Of a stretch of DNA of 5,353 bases, positions 1-5,228 are shown piece after piece. The position numbers and the translations under genes are program-made. The stretch is from Candidatus Segatella mututuai (lineage in GTDB: Bacteria; Bacteroidota; Bacteroidia; Bacteroidales; Bacteroidaceae). The number at the start of each line of letters is the position of its first letter. Positions within the stretch are counted from its first letter, which is position 1. The stretch covers positions 17,527 to 22,879 of the forward strand of contig DJOI01000031.1 of the NCBI GenBank assembly GCA_002439605.1, read 5' to 3'. The notes under the pieces were generated by a model. The model made no database searches and had not been told where the DNA came from. It was given only the letters and a program-made list of their open reading frames with translations.

Positions 1-32
1 ACATTCAACATTTAACATTGAAGAAATAGAAT

Positions 33-1064
33 ATGGCAAAAGAAATAAAGGAAGGAACGCTGAACCCCAACGAGGGTAAGTTGAAGGCCCTGCAGGCTGC
101 CATGGCAAAGATAGAGAAAGACTTCGGCAAAGGCTCCATCATGAAGCTTGGCGACGAGCACATCGAGAACATAGAGGTGATTCCTACGGGAAGCATCGCG
201 CTCGACATGGCGCTGGGCGTAGGTGGCTACCCCCGGGGGCGCATCATAGAAATCTATGGTCCCGAATCATCTGGTAAGACCACACTCGCCATCCATGCCA
301 TCGCCGAGGCTCAGAAAGCTGGAGGCATCGCCGCATTCATCGATGCCGAGCATGCCTTCGACCGTTTCTATGCTGCCAAGCTCGGCGTGGATGTAGACAA
401 CCTGTGGATCTCGCAGCCCGACAATGGCGAGCAGGCCCTCCAGATTGCCGACCAGCTCATCAGTTCAGCGGCGGTAGACATCGTGGTCATCGACTCCGTG
501 GCTGCCCTCACTCCTAAGAAGGAAATAGAAGGCGACATGGGCGACAACGTGGTGGGACTGCAGGCCCGACTGATGAGCCAGGCGCTGCGCAAGCTCACCT
601 CCACCATCAGCAAGACCAAGACCACCTGCATCTTCATCAACCAGCTGCGCGAGAAGATAGGCATCATGTTCGGAAATCCTGAGACCACAACGGGCGGCAA
701 CGCCCTGAAGTTCTATGCGTCGGTGCGCCTCGACATCCGCAAAGCCACAGCCATCAAGGACGGCGACAATGTCATCGGAAACCTGGTGCGCGTCAAGGTG
801 GTGAAGAACAAGGTGGCTCCTCCTTTCCGCAAGGCGGAGTTCGACATCATGTTCGGCGAGGGCATCAGCCATGCCGGCGAAGTGTTCAACCTGGGCGTGG
901 CTCACGGCATCATCAAGAAGAGCGGAAGCTGGTACAGCTATAATGGCTCCAACTTAGGACAGGGCAGCGACCCCACCAAGCTGATGCTGAAGGACAACCC
1001 AGAGCTCCTCGAAGAGATAGAAGCCAAGGTGCGCAAGGCGCTTGCCAACGGAGAGCAAGACTAA
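33..1064 (+). CDS. recA: Recombinase RecA
   Basis: RecA is the cytoplasmic ATP-dependent strand-exchange protein. It forms filaments on single-stranded DNA, drives homologous recombination and repair, and in many bacteria stimulates LexA self-cleavage. At 343 residues it has the normal family length. Visible motifs are Walker A GPESSGKTT (residues 76-84), the catalytic glutamate in FIDAEHAF (E106, equivalent to E. coli E96), Walker B VVIDSVAAL (D154), loop L1 around 164-183, the switch glutamine in FINQLREK (Q204), and loop L2 through GNPETTTGGNALKFYAS (214-230). The C terminus is moderately acidic. An in-frame TAG at 27-29 fixes the ATG at 33 as the start. No strong Shine-Dalgarno sequence is visible, which is usual in Bacteroidetes. 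L1 reads GDNVVGLQAR, so the position of E. coli Met164 is Val; this is probably lineage variation. The upstream neighbour is outside the window. All key residues are present, so the identification is essentially certain. Confidence 0.99.
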   Translation: MAKEIKEGTLNPNEGKLKALQAAMAKIEKDFGKGSIMKLGDEHIENIEVIPTGSIALDMALGVGGYPRGRIIEIYGPESSGKTTLAIHAIAEAQKAGGIAAFIDAEHAFDRFYAAKLGVDVDNLWISQPDNGEQALQIADQLISSAAVDIVVIDSVAALTPKKEIEGDMGDNVVGLQARLMSQALRKLTSTISKTKTTCIFINQLREKIGIMFGNPETTTGGNALKFYASVRLDIRKATAIKDGDNVIGNLVRVKVVKNKVAPPFRKAEFDIMFGEGISHAGEVFNLGVAHGIIKKSGSWYSYNGSNLGQGSDPTKLMLKDNPELLEEIEAKVRKALANGEQD

Positions 1065-1091
1065 AAAACACCAGAACCATTGTAAGAACAC

Positions 1092-1123
1092 CATGAAGCT
1101 GCCTACGGTTGGACCGCTTCATG
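1092..1123 (+). other. 8-bp hairpin in the recA 3' region
   Basis: CATGAAGC (1092-1099) and GCTTCATG (1116-1123) are perfect inverted repeats separated by 16 bases. The hairpin begins 28 bases after the recA stop and directly precedes the main terminator. It has no T-run of its own. It may protect the transcript 3' end or assist termination; this is inferred from its position only. Confidence 0.5.
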
Positions 1124-1127
1124 CTTC

Positions 1128-1172
1128 AAGAAATCCTAACTGCTTTTACCAAGGTGGTTAGGATTTCTTTTT
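1128..1172 (+). terminator. Intrinsic terminator of recA
   Basis: A perfect 13-bp stem is formed by AAGAAATCCTAAC (1128-1140) and GTTAGGATTTCTT (1157-1169), with a 16-base loop. A T-run (1168-1172) overlaps the end of the right arm. The left arm begins AAGAAA, so on the minus strand the structure would also end in T-rich sequence, though less strongly. It should separate recA from the downstream secreted-protein gene. Confidence 0.88.
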
Positions 1173-1177
1173 CCCTC

Positions 1178-1186
1178 TTATCCACA
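1178..1186 (+). other. Perfect DnaA-box 9-mer
   Basis: TTATCCACA matches the strong bacterial DnaA-box consensus exactly. It lies just after the recA terminator and before an AT-rich stretch. Only one perfect box was found, and no cluster of near-matches is apparent. It could be a DnaA regulatory or titration site, or a chance match; an origin is not supported. Confidence 0.3.
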
Positions 1187-1300
1187 TAACAAACTAACGC
1201 GATTTGCGCCAAATGGCTGATTTCGTTGTAAACTTCGTAACAATTTGATTACAAAACGATTAATTGTTCAAAATCGCTTGTTTATATACATAAATCTTTA
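1187..1300. other. AT-rich intergenic stretch with several inverted repeats
   Basis: This non-coding stretch upstream of the secreted-protein promoter is AT-rich and contains overlapping short inverted repeats. They are ATTTG/CAAAT around 1202-1214, TTGTAA (1226-1231) with TTACAA (1249-1254), and AACAATT (1239-1245) with AATTGTT (1262-1268). CGATT (1257-1261) with AATCG (1272-1276) is a further pair. They could be regulator-binding sites, but AT-rich sequence produces such pairs easily. No gene is seen here. Confidence 0.3.
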
Positions 1301-1308
1301 TAATTTTG
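1277..1308 (+). promoter_or_regulatory. Bacteroidetes-type promoter for the secreted repeat protein
   Basis: TAATTTTG (1301-1308) matches the -7 consensus TAnnTTTG of the Bacteroidetes primary sigma factor exactly. CTTG (1277-1280) serves as a -33 element (consensus TTTG), with a 20-base spacer. Transcription should begin a few bases after 1308, giving a leader of about 85 bases before the ATG at 1399. The start site itself is inferred. Confidence 0.75.
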
Positions 1309-1378
1309 CCCCGAAAAAGCAACAGTCCTTGGTAAGCTTCGCTTTCGGGGCGAAGAGCTGGGAACTGACACATTTTTT
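1309..1378 (+). promoter_or_regulatory. Structured 5' leader, possible attenuator
   Basis: The leader can form a nested stem. The outer pairing is CAGTCC (1323-1328) with GGaACTG (1361-1367, one bulged A). The inner pairing is AGCTTCGC (1335-1342) with GCGAAGagCT (1350-1359, two bulged bases). The inner loop is TTTCGGG. A run of six T residues (1373-1378) follows five bases after the outer stem. A competing pair, CCCCGAAA (1309-1316) with TTTCGGGG (1343-1350), would disrupt the inner stem. The arrangement resembles an attenuator or structured stabilising leader. No known riboswitch class is recognised, and the left arm of the competing pair may lie partly upstream of the transcription start. 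Confidence 0.4.
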
Positions 1379-1398
1379 AACTTTATAACTTACTTATT

Positions 1399-3783
1399 AT
1401 GGTAAAACATTTACGATTTCTAATGCTCCTCTTCATGGTGATTACTTATGGGGGGGTATCGTTGGCGCAGGATGTGACGCTTGACTTCACGCAAAACACG
1501 TGGAAGCTTCCGACAGACTACACAACGACTGCTGCCACTTACACCGATGGAACTTATAAGATTTCATTTGGTAAAAGCAGCAATGGCCACAAGTTTGGTG
1601 GCAGTTATCTAATCTTTGGAAAAAGTGGAGCAACGCTTTCTTTGCCAGCTTTCGATTTTGATGTAGAGAAAATTGTTGTCACAGGAAACAAAAGTGCTTC
1701 TGGAAAGGTAAAGCAGAACATATTTGTTGGTGACAAGGCTGCCAGCACAGAAACCACTGGTGCTCAGGGTACGAACACGTATGAGATAGCCGAGGCTTAC
1801 CAAGCTGCGGGTAACGTCTATACGCTGAAAGTGCTTAGTTCGCATAACACTCAGGTCACCAAAATTGAAATCTACAAGAAGGGTGGCGCTACCAAGACCT
1901 CTACCACCGTTTCCTTCGGTGAAAACTATGACGGCAAGACCATCAGCTTGAAGCCGGGCGACGAGTTCACCGCTCCTACCGCAACACTGACTCCTGCCAA
2001 GGCTGGCTCTCTGACTTATTCTTCTTCTGACGAGAAAGTTGCTACTGTTGATGCAACAGGTGCCGTAACCCTTACTGGCACAACAGGCAAGACTACTATC
2101 ACAGCTGCTTTCGAGGGCAACGACACCTATGCTGCTTCTAAGGCTTCTTACACGCTCAATGTTGCTGAGGCACTTTCGCTCACTGGAGACGGCTCAAAGG
2201 AAAATCCTTACACCGTAGCTGATGCGCTCGCTATCGTTAACGCTGGTCAGCAGACCACAGACAACGTTTATGTGAAAGGTATCGTAAGCAAAATCAAGAC
2301 AACTGCTGACAATATCGTGAAATACAAGAACTGCGATTACTACCTCGTAGACAACGATGGCGATGAAAATAGCATCATGGCTTTCCGCGGCAAGTATCTC
2401 GGCAACACTGACTTCACTTCCGCAGACCAGCTGAAGGTTGGCGACAAGGTCATCGTTCTTGGTGCCCTTACCAAGTACAATGATATCATTGAGCTTGACA
2501 AGGACAACTACATCGTCGAGTTCTGGGGCGAGAACACCAAGAAAGAAACTTCTGTTTCCTTCGGTACTGACTATGATGGCAAGACCATCAACTTGAAGCC
2601 GGGCGAGAGTTTTACTGCTCCTACCGCTACGCTGACTCCTGCCGAGGCAGGCAAACTCACTTATTCTTCTTCTGACGAGACAGTTGCTACTGTTGATGCT
2701 GAAGGTAAAGTAACCCTTACTGGCACAACAGGCAAGACTACTATCAAGGCAGAATTCGCTGGCAACGACACTTACGCTCCATCCAGCGCTTCTTACACGC
2801 TCAATGTTGCTGAGGCACTTTCGCTCACTGGCGACGGCACGAAGGCGAATCCTTACACCGTAGCTGATGTTCTCGCTATCGTTAATGCTGGTCAGCAGAC
2901 CACAGACAACGTTTACGTGAAGGGTATCGTTAGCTCTATCAAGACGACCGCTGACAATATCGTGAAGTACAAGAACTGCGATTACTACCTCGTAGACAAC
3001 GAGGGCGATGAAAATAACATCATGGCTTTCCGTGGCAAGTATCTCGGCAACACCGATTTCACTTCCGCCGACCAGCTGAAGGTTGGCAACAAGGTCATCG
3101 TTCTTGGTGTCCTTACCAAGTACTATGACATCGTTGAGCTTGCAAATGGCAACTACATCGTTGAGTTCTGGGGCGAGCAAGCACCTACGGACGTAACACT
3201 CAATGTGGACGAAACAGGCTACGCAACCCTCTATTACAGCGACCGCGCTCTGATTGTTCCTGCTAACACCAAGGCAACGACCTATAAGGTTGTCACAAAT
3301 AATTTGGTGGTTTCCAAAGAGTATAAAGAGAACGACGTTATCCCTGCTGGCGAGGCAGTTGTCATCTCCGCTACGGCTGGCAACTACACCTTCAAGGCTG
3401 CTGATGCCACTGCTGAGAAAGACAATGACAACATGCTCCTCGGTACCGATGAGGAGAAAGCAATCGCAGACGATGCCAACAGCTACTTCTACAAGCTCTC
3501 TTTGGACAACAACGGCAAGAACGCAGGCTTCTACTGGGGTGCTGAGAACGGTGTTGCCTTCACCAACGGCGCACACAAGGCTTATCTGAAGGTTTCAAAG
3601 AATCAGGCAAACGGTGCTAAATTCTTTAGTCTCGGCGGCAACGGCGAAACCACAGGCATCGATGCCATCGAATCTGAGAAGGCAAATGCCAACGCTCCTA
3701 TCTTCAACCTCTCTGGCCAGCGCGTCGACAACTCCTACAAGGGCATTGTCATCAAGAACGGCAAGAAGTTCATGAAGAAGTAA
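1399..3783 (+). CDS. Secreted multidomain protein with duplicated Ig-like/DUF6359-like repeats and a C-terminal sorting-type tail
   Basis: This 794-residue exported protein has no recognisable enzyme motif. Residues 1-23 are a signal peptide (hydrophobic core, SLA then Gln24), suited to signal peptidase I. Residues 24-160 look beta-rich and begin DVTLDFTQNTW, a common opening in Bacteroidales secreted proteins. Two repeat units follow (171-378 and 386-593). Each has a Big_2-like Ig domain (YSSSDEKVATVDATG) and an OB-like domain starting LTGDGSKENPYTVADALAIVN, which I assign tentatively to DUF6359. Residues 594-752 match a Prevotella/Bacteroides C-terminal region (ETGYATLYYSDRALIVPA, GFYWGAENG). 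The end (753-794) has IFNLSGQRV and KGIVIKNGKK and finishes KK, resembling a type A T9SS sorting domain. It is probably a surface or secreted adhesin or glycan-binding protein, but that role is inference. No Shine-Dalgarno sequence precedes the ATG. The downstream peptide gene is probably cotranscribed. Confidence 0.93.
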   Translation: MVKHLRFLMLLFMVITYGGVSLAQDVTLDFTQNTWKLPTDYTTTAATYTDGTYKISFGKSSNGHKFGGSYLIFGKSGATLSLPAFDFDVEKIVVTGNKSASGKVKQNIFVGDKAASTETTGAQGTNTYEIAEAYQAAGNVYTLKVLSSHNTQVTKIEIYKKGGATKTSTTVSFGENYDGKTISLKPGDEFTAPTATLTPAKAGSLTYSSSDEKVATVDATGAVTLTGTTGKTTITAAFEGNDTYAASKASYTLNVAEALSLTGDGSKENPYTVADALAIVNAGQQTTDNVYVKGIVSKIKTTADNIVKYKNCDYYLVDNDGDENSIMAFRGKYLGNTDFTSADQLKVGDKVIVLGALTKYNDIIELDKDNYIVEFWGENTKKETSVSFGTDYDGKTINLKPGESFTAPTATLTPAEAGKLTYSSSDETVATVDAEGKVTLTGTTGKTTIKAEFAGNDTYAPSSASYTLNVAEALSLTGDGTKANPYTVADVLAIVNAGQQTTDNVYVKGIVSSIKTTADNIVKYKNCDYYLVDNEGDENNIMAFRGKYLGNTDFTSADQLKVGNKVIVLGVLTKYYDIVELANGNYIVEFWGEQAPTDVTLNVDETGYATLYYSDRALIVPANTKATTYKVVTNNLVVSKEYKENDVIPAGEAVVISATAGNYTFKAADATAEKDNDNMLLGTDEEKAIADDANSYFYKLSLDNNGKNAGFYWGAENGVAFTNGAHKAYLKVSKNQANGAKFFSLGGNGETTGIDAIESEKANANAPIFNLSGQRVDNSYKGIVIKNGKKFMKK
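1909..2532 (+). repeat. Internal repeat unit 1 (Ig-like + DUF6359-like)
   Basis: This is the first copy of an in-frame tandem repeat with a period of 645 bases (215 codons). It encodes residues 171-378: an Ig-like part to about 258, then an OB-like part from 259. A single cysteine in the motif KNCDYYLVDN lies at residue 312. It differs from copy 2 at about 28 of 208 aligned residues by hand count. Confidence 0.95.
2554..3177 (+). repeat. Internal repeat unit 2 (Ig-like + DUF6359-like)
   Basis: This is the second copy, encoding residues 386-593, offset by exactly 645 bases from copy 1 with no indels between them. Synonymous positions are also largely conserved: one run of 44 bases (2143-2186 against 2788-2831) is identical. 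The KNCDYYLVDN cysteine is at residue 527. The two copies are joined by a seven-residue linker, NTKKETS. Confidence 0.95.
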
Positions 3784-3831
3784 TCGGTACGTCCGACAAT
3801 CGTTTCAACAAGTGTAACTTTAAATATAAAG

Positions 3832-3839
3832 AAAGGAAA
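3832..3839 (+). promoter_or_regulatory. Ribosome binding site of the acidic peptide gene
   Basis: AAAGGAAA lies just upstream of the ATG at 3846, with a good purine-rich Shine-Dalgarno core (AAGGA) nine bases from the start. It is the clearest ribosome binding site in the window, since the other three genes lack one, and it supports translation of this small frame. Confidence 0.6.
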
Positions 3840-3845
3840 CTAATC

Positions 3846-4043
3846 ATGAAAAAGTATATTCAACCTGCCATCCATGTGCAGAAGATAGAGACAGAATCGT
3901 TGATGGCTGCAAGTCTCGGTATCAACAACGAGTATAGTGGTTCTGACCAGCTCTCCAAGGAGCATTCGTTCGACGATTTCGACGACGAGCAGCAGCCTGG
4001 CACATTCCCAGGCAGCGCATGGGACGATGATGAGCAAGAGTAA
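3846..4043 (+). CDS. Small acidic Bacteroidales peptide of unknown function
   Basis: This is a 65-residue protein. Its first 23 residues (MKKYIQPAIHVQKIETESLM then AAS) match a pattern I recognise in many small hypothetical proteins of Prevotella and Bacteroides: basic start, KYxxPxIxVxxIETExLxAAS. The remainder (24-65) is strongly acidic, with 13 Asp/Glu, one Lys and clusters DDFDDE and DDDEQE, and looks disordered. There is no hydrophobic core, so it is not a classical signal peptide or membrane protein. The gene starts 62 bases after the repeat-protein stop with no terminator between, so the two are probably cotranscribed, and a terminator follows it. It could be a regulator, a chaperone-like partner or a peptide precursor, but none of these is shown. 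The ribosome binding site, family-like N terminus and following terminator argue that it is a real gene. Confidence 0.82.
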   Translation: MKKYIQPAIHVQKIETESLMAASLGINNEYSGSDQLSKEHSFDDFDDEQQPGTFPGSAWDDDEQE

Positions 4044-4096
4044 CCATAGTTGACCGCACACTTAGTGCGACAACACACAGTAGGATTTAGTGATTT

Positions 4097-4131
4097 AGGC
4101 CGTGACTGCTTCTTTGCAGCCACGGCCTTTT
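4097..4131 (+). terminator. Intrinsic terminator after the acidic peptide gene
   Basis: AGGCCGTG (4097-4104) pairs with CACGGCCT (4121-4128). After one A/C mismatch, CTGC (4106-4109) pairs with GCAG (4116-4119), leaving a six-base loop TTCTTT. A T-run (4128-4131) follows, then GTGTTTT. It closes the secreted-protein/acidic-peptide unit. A smaller hairpin, CGCAC/GTGCG (4055-4069), lies between the stop codon and this terminator. Confidence 0.9.
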
Positions 4132-4171
4132 GTGTTTTGAATCTTCCACATAAAAATCCCCAGCACCAATG

Positions 4172-4191
4172 CTTTGATAAAAATTTCAAAG
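4172..4191. promoter_or_regulatory. Operator-like inverted repeat upstream of the porin promoter
   Basis: CTTTGA (4172-4177) and TCAAAG (4186-4191) form a perfect 6-bp inverted repeat with an 8-base AT-rich spacer. It sits seven bases upstream of the -33 element. The placement would suit an activator or repressor site, but the sequence is short and AT-rich, so chance is plausible. Confidence 0.25.
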
Positions 4192-4197
4192 GATAGG

Positions 4198-4229
4198 TTC
4201 GCATATCTCCTGTATTTTTACTAATTTTG
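4198..4229 (+). promoter_or_regulatory. Bacteroidetes-type promoter for the porin-like gene
   Basis: TAATTTTG (4222-4229) matches TAnnTTTG exactly and is identical to the -7 element upstream of the secreted-protein gene. TTCG (4198-4201) matches the TTTG -33 element at three of four positions, with the same 20-base spacer. The expected transcription start is near 4233-4237, giving a leader of about 20 bases before the ATG at 4257. Confidence 0.7.
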
Positions 4230-4256
4230 CAATCAGAAAATATATTAGAGACATTT

Positions 4257-5228
4257 ATGAGAAAAATAATCTATTCAATACTTTTGACCCATCTTTTGCT
4301 GAACATGCCAGCAGCGGCCCTTGCACAAGGCAACGACTCCATAGCACAGCGCTGGATAGACGGCAGCTTTTACACAGAAGCCAACTACGGATACAACTTT
4401 TTCGGAGACAAGCGCAACACCTATGATTTCCCTCATGCGGTGATAGACTTGAACATCCATCTGGGCAAAGGATGGCATCTGAGCACAGAACAGGAATTTG
4501 AATACTTGACAGAAAACGGTGACTGGCCCAAGCACTTCTACGATGAATACAGCGTGAACTGGGCTTACGTGAGAAAAGATTTCTCGCCGAAGCTAAGTGT
4601 GTTGGCTGGTATCTTGAACATACCTGTAGGGTTGGTCAGCTCATATTACGGAACAGGACTGACCGTCTACGACCCATTGTCGGAAGGACGCGTGCTGCCC
4701 AAGAAATGGCACGAGACGGCAATTGCCGTAACGGGGAAGATTGGCAAGTTTGAGTATTGGCTGGGCTATCTCGCTCATCTCGATGCCGGCGTGGAGGACT
4801 ATGAGAACCATGGCGGAGCAGCCAGACTCAACTGGTATCCCAACGATGCGCTGCGACTGGGCGTGGCTGGCTTTGTAGGGCGCGGGGAGTTCATCGAAGA
4901 CGATACGGAAGGAGAAAAATGGTGCAACTACGCCGCCATGGACTACAGCTACGACCACGGCAAATGGATTTCAAGCGGAGAGCTGGTCTATCAGTCGGAA
5001 AGCAACAATGTGGCTATTGGCGCAGAACTCGGCTATCGGCTGATGCCTTGGCTGCTGCCGTTCGTGAGATATGACATGATGGCCATTGAGCATGAAAAAG
5101 ACTACCGGGTATCAACAGTAGGCCTGAATGCCGGACCATTTCATAGCGTGGGCATCAAATTGCAGCTGTCGCAAGAGGGAGGAAACGCGAGATTCGACTC
5201 CAGCATCAACTACACCCTCGACTTTTAG
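4257..5228 (+). CDS. Porin-like outer-membrane beta-barrel protein
   Basis: This 323-residue protein is predicted to sit in the outer membrane as a channel or barrel. Residues 1-23 form a signal peptide with a hydrophobic core and an AxA cleavage site (A21-L22-A23, then Gln24). The mature part is rich in alternating aromatic and polar strands and ends in Phe (YTLDF), the usual C-terminal signature for barrel assembly by the BAM complex. Segments such as LSVLAGILNIPVGLVSSYYG and the following KWHETAIAVTGKIGKFEYWL recall the phosphate-selective porin (OprO/OprP-like) superfamily. The substrate cannot be read from sequence. I chose the ATG at 4257 over an in-frame TTG at 4227 because the TTG lies inside the -7 promoter element and would put ten extra residues before the signal peptide. 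The gene is monocistronic as far as can be seen. A single cysteine (C223) is present. Confidence 0.87.
   Translation: MRKIIYSILLTHLLLNMPAAALAQGNDSIAQRWIDGSFYTEANYGYNFFGDKRNTYDFPHAVIDLNIHLGKGWHLSTEQEFEYLTENGDWPKHFYDEYSVNWAYVRKDFSPKLSVLAGILNIPVGLVSSYYGTGLTVYDPLSEGRVLPKKWHETAIAVTGKIGKFEYWLGYLAHLDAGVEDYENHGGAARLNWYPNDALRLGVAGFVGRGEFIEDDTEGEKWCNYAAMDYSYDHGKWISSGELVYQSESNNVAIGAELGYRLMPWLLPFVRYDMMAIEHEKDYRVSTVGLNAGPFHSVGIKLQLSQEGGNARFDSSINYTLDF

Noticed and set aside
368..905. Minus-strand open frames within recA
   Set aside because: They are shadows of the GC-rich recA coding sequence with no recognisable protein family.
1178..1310. Replication origin (DnaA box next to AT-rich DNA)
   Set aside because: There is only one DnaA box, with no cluster, and the AT-rich part is explained by a promoter region.
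1909..3177. CRISPR array or mobile element suggested by repeated DNA
   Set aside because: The repeat is a two-copy, 645-base, in-frame coding duplication. There are no short direct repeats with spacers, no transposase and no terminal inverted repeats.
2194..3576. A 460-codon open frame on the minus strand, opposite the repeat protein
   Set aside because: It is antisense to a clearly real gene, has no start-site signals, and repeats itself only because the plus-strand repeat does. Codon bias of the real gene removes stops in this frame.
3254..3589. A 111-codon plus-strand frame inside the repeat-protein gene
   Set aside because: It lies in an alternative frame of conserved coding sequence; its Ser/Thr/Arg-rich, low-complexity translation is typical of a frame shadow.
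3815..3822. Separate promoter for the acidic peptide (TAACTTTA)
   Set aside because: The -7 match lacks the final G and there is no TTTG-like element 19-21 bases upstream.
3860..4204. Minus-strand frame of 114 codons across the acidic peptide and terminator
   Set aside because: It runs through the hairpin terminator and overlaps a better supported gene; no family resemblance.
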